Assembly: GCA_030688605.1 (NCBI GenBank)
Contig: JAUYJB010000039.1
Location: 1-49,850, forward strand
DNA: 49,850 nt
Direction of reading: 5' to 3'
From: Hyphomicrobiales bacterium
Lineage (GTDB): Bacteria > Pseudomonadota > Alphaproteobacteria > Rhizobiales > NORP267
Made by a program: the position numbers and the translations under genes. How positions within the stretch are numbered: position 1 is the stretch's first letter; every line of letters starts with the position of its first letter. Below, piece after piece: positions 19,695-29,758 of this stretch. Below the pieces are notes generated by a model that was not told the origin of the DNA, searched no databases, and was given only the letters and a program-made list of their open reading frames with translations.

Positions 19695-19710
19695 ATAACA
19701 TTTGCGTTAT
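19695..19710. promoter_or_regulatory. Candidate operator upstream of the hydrolase gene
   Basis: The dyad ATAAC-N6-GTTAT lies about 105 bases upstream of the hydrolase ATG in a short AT-rich patch. Its symmetry and position suggest a transcription-factor site, but no regulator gene is adjacent. Confidence 0.3.
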
Positions 19711-19764
19711 CAATGGAAGGGGCCACAAGAACAAGGGCTTAGGTCCAATCGAGCGGCGGCCGCT

Positions 19765-20484
19765 TTAGTCCCGGATGCGGCCATCGGCGAGCGTTACCGT
19801 GCGGTCCATCTTTGCGGCAAGATCGTAATTGTGGGTGGCGATCAGCGCCGCAAGCCCGGTCTGCCGCACAATCCTCATCAGGGCTTCGAAAACCCGCTCG
19901 GCGGTCTTCGGGTCGAGATTGCCGGTCGGCTCGTCGGCAAGCAGGAGCTGCGGCGCGTTGGCGACCGCCCGGGCGATGGCGACGCGCTGCTGCTCGCCGC
20001 CGGAAAGCTCCGACGGCCGGTGCTCGGTGCGCGCGGCAAGACCCATCATCACCAAGAGCGCCTCGGCACGCTCGCGTGCGGCGTCCTTGCCGAGGCCGGC
20101 GATGCGCTGCGGCAGGACCACATTCTCCATCGCCGTGAACTCCGGCAGCAACCGATGCGCCTGGTAGACAAAACCGATATCGCGCCGGCGCAGCCGGGTG
20201 CGCTCGGCATCGTTCAGCGCCGAGCAATCGGCACCGCACAGCTTGACCCAGCCGGCAGAGGGGCTTTCCAGCAGTCCGGCAATGTGCAGCAATGTCGACT
20301 TTCCGGCGCCGGAGGGACCGACCAGCGCAACCGCCTCGCCGGCCCTGATCGACAGGTCGGCGCCCTTGAGCACTTCGATGGTGGTGGCGCCCTGACCATA
20401 GATGCGGCGAATGCCGTTCAGGCGCAGGGTCTCCGCCGTCGCGGCGGGCATCGCAGCGACGCGCTTCTGGCTCAACTCATTCAT
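19765..20484 (-). CDS. lolD: Lipoprotein-releasing system ATP-binding protein LolD
   Basis: A 239-residue ABC ATPase that powers release of outer-membrane lipoproteins from the inner membrane to LolA. Walker A is GPSGAGKST at 56-64, the signature is LSGGEQQR, and Walker B reads [11 protein letters not shown]. The MacB/LolD-type length and the partner gene fix the assignment. Its start at 20484 overlaps the lolC stop by eight bases, so the two are translationally coupled. Confidence 0.95.
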   Translation of the reverse strand: MNELSQKRVAAMPAATAETLRLNGIRRIYGQGATTIEVLKGADLSIRAGEAVALVGPSGAGKSTLLHIAGLLESPSAGWVKLCGADCSALNDAERTRLRRRDIGFVYQAHRLLPEFTAMENVVLPQRIAGLGKDAARERAEALLVMMGLAARTEHRPSELSGGEQQRVAIARAVANAPQLLLADEPTGNLDPKTAERVFEALMRIVRQTGLAALIATHNYDLAAKMDRTVTLADGRIRD

Positions 20485-21742
20485 CGCGCAGCGCCTCGAC
20501 GGGATCGAGCCGGGCCGCCCGCCAAGCCGGATAGAGGGTGGCCAGGAACGACAGGATGAGCGACATCGCCACGACCATGGCCACTTCGCTTGGATCGAGC
20601 TCGGCGGGAAGCTGGCTAAGATAGTAAAGCTCCGGCGAAAACAGCTCGGTGCCGGTGAGGCCCGACAGGAACTGGCGCAGGGTCTCGATGTTGAGGCACA
20701 CCAGGAGGCCGAGCCCGAAACCGGCCGATGTGCCGACGACGCCGATGCTGGCGCCGGTGATGAAGAAGATCCGCATCACCGCCCCCTGGGTCGCGCCCAT
20801 GGTGCGCAAAATGCCGATGTCCGGCCCCTTGTCCTTGACCAGCATGATCAGCCCGGAAACGATGTTGAGGGCCGCGACCAGGACAATCAGGGTCAGAATC
20901 AGGAACATGACATTGCGCTCGACTTCCAGCGCCGAGAAGAAGGTGCGGTTGCGCTGGCGCCAATCGACGACGAAAACCGAGCGGCCGGCTGCGGCCTCCA
21001 CGGCGCGGCGATAGGCATCCATATCGTCGGGGTCGGCGACGAGGATCTCGAGCGCCGTCACCGTGTCGCCCTTGTTGAAAAAGAGCTGCGCTTCCTCCAA
21101 CGGCATGAAGACGAAGGTCGAGTCATATTCCGACATGCCGATCTCGACGGTGGCGAGAAGCTTGTAGCTTTTCACCCGCGGCGCGGTGCCGAAGGGCGTC
21201 GCGGCGCCGCGCGGCGCGATCAGGGTTACATTCTCGCCGACGATGAGACCGAGGCTTTCGGCAAGCCTTGAGCCGAGGATGACCCCCTCGCCGCCGTCGA
21301 AGCCCTCGAGCGTGCCGTTGCGCAGATGGCCCGCGATCGCTTTCAGCTTGGCGAGGTCGTCGGCGCGCACTCCGCGCACCAGCGCGCCGGTGGCGTTGAG
21401 CGGCGAGGAGGCCATCGCCGGCCCTTCGACCGAGGGAACCACCGACTGGATGCCCTCCAGCGCCGCCAGCCGCTCGGCAACCACGTCGTAATCGGAAAAC
21501 GGCGTATCGATGCCGCGCACCACCATATGTCCGTTAAGGCCGAGGATCTTGCCAAGAAGCTCGCTGCGGAAGCCGTTCATCACCGACATGACGATGATCA
21601 GCGTGGCGACGCCCAGCATGATGCCGAGGAAGGAAAAACCGGCGATGACGGAGATGAAGCCCTCGCGGCGCCGCGCCCGCAGATAGCGCAGGGAGATCAT
21701 CCATTCGAAGCCTGAAAAAGGTCTGGTATCGGCTGCGGCCAT
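20477..21742 (-). CDS. lolC: Lipoprotein-releasing system permease LolC/LolE
   Basis: A 421-residue inner-membrane permease of the LolCDE transporter. It has one N-terminal membrane helix after [18 protein letters not shown], a large periplasmic domain, and three C-terminal helices; the last stretch ([17 protein letters not shown]) is typical of LolC/E. The open frame runs to 21889, but ATG at 21742 (MAAADTRPF) gives the family length. Only one LolC/E-type gene is present here, so the complex may use two copies of one subunit, or a second gene lies elsewhere. Confidence 0.94.
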   Translation of the reverse strand: MAAADTRPFSGFEWMISLRYLRARRREGFISVIAGFSFLGIMLGVATLIIVMSVMNGFRSELLGKILGLNGHMVVRGIDTPFSDYDVVAERLAALEGIQSVVPSVEGPAMASSPLNATGALVRGVRADDLAKLKAIAGHLRNGTLEGFDGGEGVILGSRLAESLGLIVGENVTLIAPRGAATPFGTAPRVKSYKLLATVEIGMSEYDSTFVFMPLEEAQLFFNKGDTVTALEILVADPDDMDAYRRAVEAAAGRSVFVVDWRQRNRTFFSALEVERNVMFLILTLIVLVAALNIVSGLIMLVKDKGPDIGILRTMGATQGAVMRIFFITGASIGVVGTSAGFGLGLLVCLNIETLRQFLSGLTGTELFSPELYYLSQLPAELDPSEVAMVVAMSLILSFLATLYPAWRAARLDPVEALRDE

Positions 21743-21768
21743 GTCGTGCCTGTCTTTCCCGCCTCCCC

Positions 21769-23088
21769 TCAGCAAGTCAATTGGGCAACGGCTTGGTCCG
21801 GCGTCAGCGTGACGCGCTCGCCGCTCGCCCGCCGCCTGATTTCGACCTTGCCGGCGGCAAGCCCGCGCGGGCCGACGATGAGCTGCCACGGCAGACCGAT
21901 CAGGTCCAGGCCCTTGAATTTGGCACCGGCGCGCTCGTCGCTGTCGTCATAGAGCACTTCCACGCCGGCCTTTTCAAGGCGGGAATAGAGTTCCTCGCAG
22001 GCCTTGTCGGTCGCTTTGTCCCCCGATTTCAGGTTAACCAGCCCCACCTTGAAGGGCGCAACCGCCTCCGGCCAGATGATGCCCGCCTCGTCGTGGCTTG
22101 CCTCGATGATGGCAGCGACCAGGCGCGAAACGCCGATGCCGTAGGAGCCCATCTCGGCCGGCACCTGGGCGCCGTCGGAGGTCTGGACCAAGGCACGCAT
22201 GGGTTCGGAATATTTGGTGCCGAAATAGAAGATATGGCCGACCTCGATGCCGCGGGCCGACACCTGCCGCGCGGTCGGCACCTCGGCGGCAAAGCCAGCC
22301 GCGTCGAACTTGTCGTCGGTCGCCGCGTACCGCTCCGTCCAAGTCTTGACGATGGATGAAAGGTCGCCCTCATAGTCGACATCCTCGCCGGGAACGGCCA
22401 TGTCGACCAGCTCCCTGTCGCAATAGACCGCGCTCTCGCCCGTGTCGGCGAGAATGATGAATTCGTGGCTCATATCGCCGCCGATGGGGCCGGATTCCGC
22501 GGCCATCGGGATCGCCTTGAGGCCGAGACGATCGTAGGTCCGCAAATAGGCGACGAATTGCCGGTTGTAGGAGCGCCGCGCGGCCGCGTGGTCGACGTCG
22601 AAGGAATAAGCGTCCTTCATCAGAAATTCGCGCCCGCGCATGACGCCGAAGCGCGGCCTGACCTCGTCGCGGAACTTCCACTGGATGTGATAGACGAGCT
22701 TGGGCAGATCCCGGTAGGAACGCACCGAGACGCGGAAAATGTCGGTGATCATCTCCTCGTTGGTCGGGCCGTACAGCATCTCGCGCTCGTGGCGATCGCT
22801 GATGCGCAGCATTTCCTTGCCGTAATCCTCGTAGCGTCCGCTTGCCCGCCACAGGTCGGCCGGCTGAATGGTCGGCATCAGCATTTCGACGAAACCGGCG
22901 CGGTCCTGCTCCTCACGGACGATCTGTTCGATCTTGCGCATCACCCGAAAACCAAGCGGCAGCCAGGAATAAATGCCGGCGGACTCCTGGCGAATCATTC
23001 CGGCGCGCAGCATCAGCCGGTGCGAGACGATCTCGGCTTCCTTCGGGGTTTCTTTCAGGGTTGGCAGGAAATAGCGGGACAATCGCAT
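21769..23088 (-). CDS. proS: Prolyl-tRNA synthetase (short alphaproteobacterial form)
   Basis: A 439-residue class II aminoacyl-tRNA synthetase charging tRNA-Pro. It begins with [13 protein letters not shown] and shows a class II motif 2 block ([28 protein letters not shown]) and motif 3 region ([16 protein letters not shown]). It lacks the inserted editing domain of about 180 residues found in the E. coli-type enzyme, as is usual in alphaproteobacteria, where separate YbaK/ProX proteins may edit. It lies 26 bases upstream of lolC. Confidence 0.97.
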   Translation of the reverse strand: MRLSRYFLPTLKETPKEAEIVSHRLMLRAGMIRQESAGIYSWLPLGFRVMRKIEQIVREEQDRAGFVEMLMPTIQPADLWRASGRYEDYGKEMLRISDRHEREMLYGPTNEEMITDIFRVSVRSYRDLPKLVYHIQWKFRDEVRPRFGVMRGREFLMKDAYSFDVDHAAARRSYNRQFVAYLRTYDRLGLKAIPMAAESGPIGGDMSHEFIILADTGESAVYCDRELVDMAVPGEDVDYEGDLSSIVKTWTERYAATDDKFDAAGFAAEVPTARQVSARGIEVGHIFYFGTKYSEPMRALVQTSDGAQVPAEMGSYGIGVSRLVAAIIEASHDEAGIIWPEAVAPFKVGLVNLKSGDKATDKACEELYSRLEKAGVEVLYDDSDERAGAKFKGLDLIGLPWQLIVGPRGLAAGKVEIRRRASGERVTLTPDQAVAQLTC

Positions 23089-23553
23089 GGCGAGTCCGGT
23101 TCTGTGGAAGGGCGGCGAAGTGAAACCTTATTGGGAGCGCAAAACAAGCCCCCTCGATGCGGCCTTCCTCGCCGAACGCCAAAGAAGGGCGTTCGAGCGC
23201 CGTTCGGGACCTCATGACGGGGAACTGCGTCAGCCTTTTCACGGGGGCTCGGACCACAGCCGGACCTCGACCCTAAATATGCGTTGGAATGGCGCAGAGG
23301 TGGCGAAAAAACGTGACAAGAGCAAGGGGTCAAGCTATTCTTACAAATGTGAAAGACTGGGTGATCGGCCCATCAAGTTCCGCTGCCGCGGAACCGGGTC
23401 CAGGCCCAAGTCGAGGGAGGAGAGGAACGCGATAGCCGTTATAATCAGTACGGTACGCGATAGAGGAAATTTCGCGAGGCACTTTGCCTCGCTTCTTTTT
23501 TTGCGATTGCAGGTCGCGGCGGCCCATTTGCATCGGTTTCGCGGACATGGCAT
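23089..23553. other. Intergenic region between DUF1467 gene and proS
   Basis: This gap of 465 bases lies within an otherwise tight minus-strand gene chain. Open frames here have no family match that I recognise. It contains a TATAAT hexamer on the plus strand at 23440-23445 and a plus-strand terminator at 23474-23502, although no plus-strand protein gene is present. The proS promoter should also lie here. Confidence 0.5.
23474..23502 (+). terminator. Plus-strand Rho-independent terminator without an upstream gene
   Basis: A 7-base-pair stem (GCGAGGC with GCCTCGC) and a five-base loop are followed by TTCTTTTTTT on the plus strand. The nearest genes on both sides are on the minus strand. On the minus strand the downstream bases are GAAATTTCC, a poorer fit, although it could still act for DUF1467. 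Confidence 0.65.
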
Positions 23554-23814
23554 TCAGCCAGCGGCCTTGTCGGGCAGCGAGAAATCCAGCCAGCCCTGCG
23601 CCTGCACGACATAAACCAGCGCGAAAACGATCGCCGACACGAAAGTCGTGATCAGCATCTTCCTGCCAAGTTGCGGGTGAACCGGGGCGCTTTCCGGGCT
23701 GCCGGGCTCGACCGTTCCCGCCTCCGCCTGCGTGCGCACGCCCCAGGGCAGCACCGCGAACAGCACCAGCCACCAGATGACGAAATAGACGGCAAGCGCT
23801 CCGGGCAGGCTCAC
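23554..23814 (-). CDS. DUF1467 small membrane protein
   Basis: An 86-residue protein with two predicted membrane helices (about residues 4-24 and 52-72) joined by a Pro/Glu-rich loop. VYFVIWWLVLFAVLPWGVRTQ is the hallmark of DUF1467. The GTG at 23814 is chosen because GAGGGG precedes it and it follows the mce stop by 16 bases. The family is conserved next to mce and proS in Hyphomicrobiales; function unknown. Confidence 0.87.
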   Translation of the reverse strand: MSLPGALAVYFVIWWLVLFAVLPWGVRTQAEAGTVEPGSPESAPVHPQLGRKMLITTFVSAIVFALVYVVQAQGWLDFSLPDKAAG

Positions 23815-23830
23815 GGTTTGAAACCCCTCG

Positions 23831-24235
23831 TCATGCCTGTTCGAGCTCGACCAGGGTGCCGCAGAAATCCTTCGGATGCAGGAACAGTACCGGCTTGCCA
23901 TGGGCGCCGATCTTGGGATTGCCGTCCCCGAGCACCCGCGCGCCCGCGGCCGTCAGCCGGTCGCGGGCAGCCGCGATGTCGTCGACCTCGTAGCAGACAT
24001 GGTGGATGCCGCCGGCCGCGTTGCGTTCGAGAAAGGCCGCGATCGGCGAATTTGCGCCCAGCGGCTCCAACAGCTCGATCCTGGTATTTTCCAGCTCGAT
24101 GAATACGGTGGTGACGCCATGATCGGGCTGCGCCACGGGGGCCGAGACCTTGGCGCCCAGCGTGTCGCGGTAGACGGCGCTCGCCGCTTCAATGTCGGGA
24201 ACGGCGATGGCGACGTGATTGAGGCGGCCGATCAT
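23831..24235 (-). CDS. mce: Methylmalonyl-CoA epimerase
   Basis: A 134-residue vicinal-oxygen-chelate enzyme interconverting (2R)- and (2S)-methylmalonyl-CoA in propionyl-CoA metabolism. Metal ligands expected for the fold are visible at H7, H79 and E130, and E48 lies in the first repeat. The LNHVAIAVPDIEAA and GIHHVCYEVDDI blocks are characteristic. Start ATG at 24235. It sits between rnj and DUF1467 as in other Hyphomicrobiales; the mutase gene is not in this window. Confidence 0.94.
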   Translation of the reverse strand: MIGRLNHVAIAVPDIEAASAVYRDTLGAKVSAPVAQPDHGVTTVFIELENTRIELLEPLGANSPIAAFLERNAAGGIHHVCYEVDDIAAARDRLTAAGARVLGDGNPKIGAHGKPVLFLHPKDFCGTLVELEQA

Positions 24236-24307
24236 GGGCGGTCCTTGGGCTCGATGCCTGGCAAGAGACGTTATTAGTTGAGCCTATGTCGGCGGGCAAG
24301 GCAGGCG

Positions 24308-25984
24308 CTACACCTGCGTCACCAGGACCTCGCAGACCGGGCGCTTGCCCCAGGCTTCGGCGACCGCGGCACGGGCCGAGCGGCGCACCGCGGTTTCGAT
24401 CAGTTCGGGATCCTTCCGCCGCGCCTTGGGGATCGAGTCGATGGCGCCATCGATGGCATCGAGCACCAGATCGTGGACCGAGCGACCTTCGGCATCCGCG
24501 TCGGGAATGCCGATGAGCCTGGCCTCGGGCGGCGCCACCAGCTCCCCCTTTGCCGTCACAACGACGCTGACGCCGATAAAGCCGACAAAACCCAAGCGCC
24601 GGCGCAGGCGCAAGCTGTCGTCGTCCTCGCGAACGATGATGCGGCCGTCCCTGTGCAGCCTTCCGGAAGGCAGCTCGTCGATCTTCTCGGCCGGCGCCGG
24701 CCAAAGCCGCACCAGATCGCCATTATAGGCGGTGACAACCTCCTTGACGCCGAGACGGGCGGCGATGCGGGCGTGAGCCTGTAGATGGAGCGCCTCGCCG
24801 TGTACGGGAATCGCGGCCTGCGGTTGCAACCACTGGTACATTTGTTCCAGCTCGCCGATGCGCGGATGGCCGGAGACATGGACCAGATCGTCGGCGTCGG
24901 TGACGATCTCGATGCCGGCGCGGGCGAGCGCGTTCTGGACCCGGCCGACCGCCTTCTCGTTGCCGGGGATGGTGCGCGAGGAAAAGATCACCCGGTCGCC
25001 TTTGGCCAGCTCCACATTGCGGTACTCGTTGAAGGCGATGCGGGCAAGCGCAGCGTTCGGCTCTCCCTGGCTGCCGGTCACCAGCGCCACCACCTCCTCG
25101 CGCCGCAGATGGCCGAAATCCTGCTCGGAGAGGAATTCTCCGACATCGTTGAGATAGCCGGTCTCCTGGGCGATGGCGATGATCCGGTCGAGCGCCCGGC
25201 CGACGACGACGACGCGGCGGCCCGCGGCTACCGCGGCCCGCGCCGCCGAGCGCAGGCGCGCCACATTGGAGGCGAAGGCGGTGACGATGACCCGCGCCGG
25301 CGCCCCGGCGATCAGCCGTTTCAGCGTCTCGTAGACGTCGCCCTCGCTGGGAGAGACCCCGGCGCGCAGGGCATTCGTCGAATCGCAGATGATGGCCCGG
25401 CAGCCCTCCTGCCCGAGCGCCTTCAGGCGGGCGACGTCGGTCGGCGCGCCGATCTGCGGCGTCGGATCGATCTTCCAGTCGCCGGTGTGATAGACGCTTG
25501 CTCCGGGCACGGTGATGACGAGGCCGTTCGGCTCGGGGATCGAGTGGGTCACGGTCACATATTCGACCGTGAACGGGCCAAGACTAAGGGTGGCGCCGAG
25601 CGGCACCTCATGCACCGGGACCGGGGGGCCGGGATGGGCAAGGTGCTCGAGCATCTTGGCGCGCAACAGACCGGCGGCGAAGGACGTGGCATAGACCGGC
25701 GCCTGGAGGCGCGGCCACAGATCGATCACGGCGCCGAGATGATCCTCATGGGCATGGGTCAGGAGGATGGCGAGGAGATTGTGGCGTTCGTCCTCCAGGA
25801 AGCGGGTATCCGGCATGATCACCTCGATGCCGGGCTGCCTCTCGTCGGCGAAGGCGACGCCGAGATCGACGGCGATCCATTTGCGCGATCGCGCAGGACC
25901 GAAGCCGTAAAGGCTCAGATTCATGCCGATCTCGCCGGCGCCGCCGAGCGGCGCGAACACCAGTTCCTCGTTGCCACGCGCCAT
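24308..25984 (-). CDS. rnj: Ribonuclease J
   Basis: A 558-residue metallo-beta-lactamase/beta-CASP ribonuclease with 5'-3' exonuclease and endonuclease activity in rRNA maturation and mRNA decay. The metal motif is H77-A-H79-E-D81-H82, and beta-CASP blocks SGHPRIGELEQMYQWLQPQ and PVHGEALHL follow. Its ATG directly abuts the birA stop (TGAATG), so the two are coupled. Alphaproteobacteria commonly have this enzyme alongside RNase E. Confidence 0.95.
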   Translation of the reverse strand: MARGNEELVFAPLGGAGEIGMNLSLYGFGPARSRKWIAVDLGVAFADERQPGIEVIMPDTRFLEDERHNLLAILLTHAHEDHLGAVIDLWPRLQAPVYATSFAAGLLRAKMLEHLAHPGPPVPVHEVPLGATLSLGPFTVEYVTVTHSIPEPNGLVITVPGASVYHTGDWKIDPTPQIGAPTDVARLKALGQEGCRAIICDSTNALRAGVSPSEGDVYETLKRLIAGAPARVIVTAFASNVARLRSAARAAVAAGRRVVVVGRALDRIIAIAQETGYLNDVGEFLSEQDFGHLRREEVVALVTGSQGEPNAALARIAFNEYRNVELAKGDRVIFSSRTIPGNEKAVGRVQNALARAGIEIVTDADDLVHVSGHPRIGELEQMYQWLQPQAAIPVHGEALHLQAHARIAARLGVKEVVTAYNGDLVRLWPAPAEKIDELPSGRLHRDGRIIVREDDDSLRLRRRLGFVGFIGVSVVVTAKGELVAPPEARLIGIPDADAEGRSVHDLVLDAIDGAIDSIPKARRKDPELIETAVRRSARAAVAEAWGKRPVCEVLVTQV

Positions 25985-26788
25985 TCAGCGCAAACCTTGC
26001 GGCGACGGATCGGAAGCAGACCCGGCAGGGGCGAAAAATACTTCGCCGGCGGCGATGTGCCGAAGCGCGCCATCGGCACCGCGCACCGCTAGCGCGCCGT
26101 CGGGGCCGAGCGCCTCGAAGATGCCGCGGATCTCGCGGTTCGGCAGCCGCACCGTGATGGCTGCGCCAAGGCCCGCCGCGCGGGCGAGCCACGCACTTCG
26201 GATGGCCGCAAACCCCTCCCCCAATGTCCAGGTCTCATACGCGGCGCTGAATTCCGCCGCTAGTACGCCGAACAGACCGGCCGGCAAGACCGGGGCGCCT
26301 TCGCTCGCAAGATCCGTCACCGGATAGTCGACGCCCCCCGGGTGACTGGCGCAGTTGACGCCGAAGCCGATGACAAGGGCATCGAGCGACGCACCGGCTG
26401 CAGCCCTGCTTTCAAGCAGGATGCCGGAAACCTTGCGGCCGGAGATCAACAGATCGTTGGGCCATTTGAGAGCGAGCTTGCCTGCAACGGCAGGCGCTGC
26501 CACGGCGATGGCGTCGTAGAGGGCCACGGCGGCGACAAAGGAGAGCTCGCCGGCCCTGGTCGCCGGAACGGGCGGGCGCAGCAGCACGCTCGCATAGAGA
26601 TTGCCCCGCTCCGACGTCCAGGCCCGGTTGCGCCGGCCGCGGCCCTTGAGCTGGCGCTCGGCGACGATCCACAGATGCCCGGCCTCGCCTGCCTCAGCGC
26701 GGCGAAAGGCCTCCGAACTCGTCGAATCGATGGATCCAAACTGCAGGACCCGCGGCTGGTTGAATGCTCCGGATCGGCGACGGCGCAT
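25985..26788 (-). CDS. birA: Biotin-[acetyl-CoA-carboxylase] ligase
   Basis: A 267-residue ligase that makes biotinyl-AMP and biotinylates acyl-CoA carboxylase carrier proteins. The biotin/AMP loop is visible as GRGRRNRAW, followed by KWPNDLLISGRKVSGILLE. It lacks the N-terminal helix-turn-helix of the E. coli repressor, so it should be a monofunctional ligase. ATG at 26788 begins four bases after the nuoN stop; an upstream ATG at 26815 would add nine residues and overlap nuoN. Placement at the end of nuo is standard in this order. Confidence 0.93.
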   Translation of the reverse strand: MRRRRSGAFNQPRVLQFGSIDSTSSEAFRRAEAGEAGHLWIVAERQLKGRGRRNRAWTSERGNLYASVLLRPPVPATRAGELSFVAAVALYDAIAVAAPAVAGKLALKWPNDLLISGRKVSGILLESRAAAGASLDALVIGFGVNCASHPGGVDYPVTDLASEGAPVLPAGLFGVLAAEFSAAYETWTLGEGFAAIRSAWLARAAGLGAAITVRLPNREIRGIFEALGPDGALAVRGADGALRHIAAGEVFFAPAGSASDPSPQGLR

Positions 26789-26792
26789 CGCT

Positions 26793-28229
26793 TTAGAACA
26801 GCGACCTGGCGGCATTCTCGGCCGCCGCGATCAGCGGGCCGGGAAAGACGAAGAACAAGAGCATGAAGGCGCTCGCCAATGCGAAAACCATACCGAGCTC
26901 GCCGGGCATCGGCTCGAACGCCTCGGCCGGCTCGTCGAAATAGATGATCTTGACGATCCGCAGATAATAGAAAGCGCCAACGACGCTGGCGAGAACGCCG
27001 ATCACGGCAAGCGTATAGAGCTGCGCCTCGATGGCCGCGAGGAAAACGTAGAACTTGGCGGCGAAGCCGGCGAGCGGCGGAATCCCGGCGAGCGAAAACA
27101 TCAGGATTGCCAGCAACATGGCCATCAGCGGCTGGCGCCTGGCGAGGCCGGCCAGCTCGTCGATGTCCTCGACCATCCCCTCGCGCCGGCGCATGGCTAG
27201 AATGCAGGCGAAGGTGCCGACCGTCATCGCCATATAGATGACCAGATAGAGGATCACCCCGGTGACGCCGGCCTGGCTGCCGGCCGCAAGGCCGACCAGC
27301 GCATAGCCCATATGGCCGATCGAGCTGTAGGCCATCAGCCGTTTGATGTTGGTCTGCCCGATGGCGGCAAACGCCCCGAGTACCATGGAGGCAATCGAGA
27401 TGAACACCACGACCTGCTGCCATTGCGGGGTGGCGGCCGGAAAGGCGGTGATCATGGCGCGCACAATGACCGACATGGCGGCGATTTTCGGCGCCGCGGC
27501 GAAAAATGCCGTGACCGGCGTCGGTGCGCCCTCATAGACGTCCGGCGTCCACATGTGGAAGGGCACGGCGGAGACCTTGAAGGCCAGCCCCGCGAGCAGG
27601 AAGACGAGGCCAAAGACGAGCCCGGTCGAGACGCCGTCCCTCGCCGCCGTGGCGATGCCGGCGAACTCGGTCGTGCCGGTGAAGCCGTAGATCAGCGAGG
27701 CGCCATAGAGCAGCATGCCGGAGGCGAGCGCGCCGAGGACAAAATATTTGAGCCCCGCCTCGGTGGCCCGCGTCGAATCGCGCTGGATCGCGGCGAGCAC
27801 GTAAAGCGACAGGCTCTGCAGCTCCAGTCCCATGTAAAGCGCGATCAGATCGTTGGCCGAGATCATCATGAGCATGCCGAGGGTGGCCAGCAGCACGAGG
27901 ATCGGGAACTCGAACCGCACCGCCTTTTCGGCGCGGAAATAGCCGATCGACATGATCAGCGCGATGAATGAGCCAAGGAGCGCCAGCACCTTCATGAAGC
28001 GCGCAAAATCGTCGACCACGAAGGCATCGCCGAATGTCGTCATGCGGTTCGCCGGCAGCAGGATCACGCAAGCGGCGGCGAGCGCCAGTAGCGTGAGCGC
28101 CGGCGCGTTGACCAGATCGCGCTTCGCCGCGGGCCAGATGACGCCGAGCATGAGCAGCCCCAGAGCGCCGAGCGCCAGCAGCATCTCCGGAATTACCGGA
28201 ACCAGATCGGGAACGGCGATGGGGGCCAT
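26793..28229 (-). CDS. nuoN: NADH-quinone oxidoreductase subunit N
   Basis: A 478-residue antiporter-like subunit of the complex I membrane arm, one of three proton-pumping modules. It is rich in hydrophobic helices. The conserved block [15 protein letters not shown] carries the key glutamate, [25 protein letters not shown] a key lysine, and [18 protein letters not shown] another lysine. The open frame upstream is a nuoM shadow; ATG at 28229 has GGAG about ten bases before it. It is the last nuo gene. Confidence 0.97.
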   Translation of the reverse strand: MAPIAVPDLVPVIPEMLLALGALGLLMLGVIWPAAKRDLVNAPALTLLALAAACVILLPANRMTTFGDAFVVDDFARFMKVLALLGSFIALIMSIGYFRAEKAVRFEFPILVLLATLGMLMMISANDLIALYMGLELQSLSLYVLAAIQRDSTRATEAGLKYFVLGALASGMLLYGASLIYGFTGTTEFAGIATAARDGVSTGLVFGLVFLLAGLAFKVSAVPFHMWTPDVYEGAPTPVTAFFAAAPKIAAMSVIVRAMITAFPAATPQWQQVVVFISIASMVLGAFAAIGQTNIKRLMAYSSIGHMGYALVGLAAGSQAGVTGVILYLVIYMAMTVGTFACILAMRRREGMVEDIDELAGLARRQPLMAMLLAILMFSLAGIPPLAGFAAKFYVFLAAIEAQLYTLAVIGVLASVVGAFYYLRIVKIIYFDEPAEAFEPMPGELGMVFALASAFMLLFFVFPGPLIAAAENAARSLF

Positions 28230-28246
28230 GTGCTGTCGATCTCCTG

Positions 28247-29758
28247 TCAGCGCACCGCGACGCTGACCGCGTCGGCGGCGGCGAGCGCTGCTTGGTAATT
28301 GTCGATCAGGTTCCGCACCGAGACCTCCGTTACGTCGATGAGCGGCGAGGGATAAAAGCCGAACAGGACGGTGAGCAGGATCAATGGCGCCATGACTGCG
28401 ACCTCGCGCGGAGTCATGTCGGTGATCAGCTTCAGGCTCTCCTTTTCCAGCGCCCCGTAGACGACGCGGCGGTAGAGCCACAGCGCATAGGCCGCCGACA
28501 GGATGACGCCGGTCGTAGCCAGGAACGCGACCCATGTGTTGACCTTGAAGGCCCCGATCAGCGTCAGGAGCTCGCCGATGAAGCCGCTCGTGCCGGGCAA
28601 TCCGACATTGGCGAGCGTGAACACCATGAAAGTGAAGGCATAGACCGGCATGCGGTTGACGAGACCGCCATAGGCGGCGATTTGGCGCGTGTGCATGCGG
28701 TCATAGACAACGCCGACGCAGAGGAACAAAGCGGCCGAGACGAGGCCGTGCGAGAGCATCTGGAAGATGCCCCCCTGCAAGCCCTGAAAGGTCAGGGTGA
28801 AAATGCCCATGGTCACGAAGCCCATATGGGCGACCGACGAATAGGCGATCAGCTTCTTCATGTCGTCCTGCATCAGCGCCACCAGCGAGGTGTAGATGAT
28901 GGCGACCACCGAAAGGGTGAAGACGAACGGCGTGAAAACGTCCGACGCCAGCGGAAACATCGGCAGCGAGAAGCGCAGGAAGCCATAACCGCCCATCTTC
29001 AGCAGAATGGCGGCAAGGATGACCGAGCCCGCCGTCGGCGCCTCGACATGGGCGTCGGGAAGCCAGGTGTGCACCGGCCACATCGGCAGCTTGACGGCGA
29101 ATGAGGCGAAGAAGGCAAGCCACAGCCAAGTCTGCATATTGCCCGGAAACCGATGCGCCAGCAGCGTCGGGATGTCGGTGGTGCCTGCCTGCCAATACAT
29201 TGCCATTATGGCGAGCAGCATCAGAACGGAGCCTGCCAGCGTATAGAGGAAGAACTTGAAGCTGGCATAGACGCGCCGCTGGCCGCCCCAGACGCCGATG
29301 ATCAGGAACATCGGGATCAGCCCGCCCTCGAAGAACAGGTAGAAGAGCACCAGGTCGAGCGCGGTGAAGACGCCGATCATCAGCGTCTCGAGCACCAGGA
29401 AAGCAATCATATATTCCTTCACCCGGTCGGTGATCGCCTCCCAGCTCGCCAGGATGCACAGCGGCATCAGGAAGGTGGTCAGAATGACGAACAGCATCGA
29501 GATGCCGTCCACCCCCATGTGATAGGCGATGGTGCCGCCGAGCCACTCATAGCGCTCGACGAACTGGAACTCGGCGGTGCCCGGATCAAAGCCGATCCAC
29601 ACGGTAAGCGACAGAAGGAACGTGATCGTCGTCGTCATCAGCGCGATGCGCCGCGCTGCCGTGTCGGCCGCCTCGTCGCGGCCCCTTACGACGAAGATAA
29701 ACGCTGTCCCGACCAGCGGCAGCCAGGTGATCAGCGAGAGGATCGGCCCGAAGGACAT
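28247..29758 (-). CDS. nuoM: NADH-quinone oxidoreductase subunit M
   Basis: A 503-residue antiporter-like membrane subunit of complex I. The pumping-channel motifs are visible: [12 protein letters not shown] with the conserved Glu, [23 protein letters not shown] with a Lys, and [18 protein letters not shown] with another Lys. The start overlaps the nuoL stop by one base (TGATG), so translation is coupled. Length is normal. Confidence 0.97.
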   Translation of the reverse strand: MSFGPILSLITWLPLVGTAFIFVVRGRDEAADTAARRIALMTTTITFLLSLTVWIGFDPGTAEFQFVERYEWLGGTIAYHMGVDGISMLFVILTTFLMPLCILASWEAITDRVKEYMIAFLVLETLMIGVFTALDLVLFYLFFEGGLIPMFLIIGVWGGQRRVYASFKFFLYTLAGSVLMLLAIMAMYWQAGTTDIPTLLAHRFPGNMQTWLWLAFFASFAVKLPMWPVHTWLPDAHVEAPTAGSVILAAILLKMGGYGFLRFSLPMFPLASDVFTPFVFTLSVVAIIYTSLVALMQDDMKKLIAYSSVAHMGFVTMGIFTLTFQGLQGGIFQMLSHGLVSAALFLCVGVVYDRMHTRQIAAYGGLVNRMPVYAFTFMVFTLANVGLPGTSGFIGELLTLIGAFKVNTWVAFLATTGVILSAAYALWLYRRVVYGALEKESLKLITDMTPREVAVMAPLILLTVLFGFYPSPLIDVTEVSVRNLIDNYQAALAAADAVSVAVR

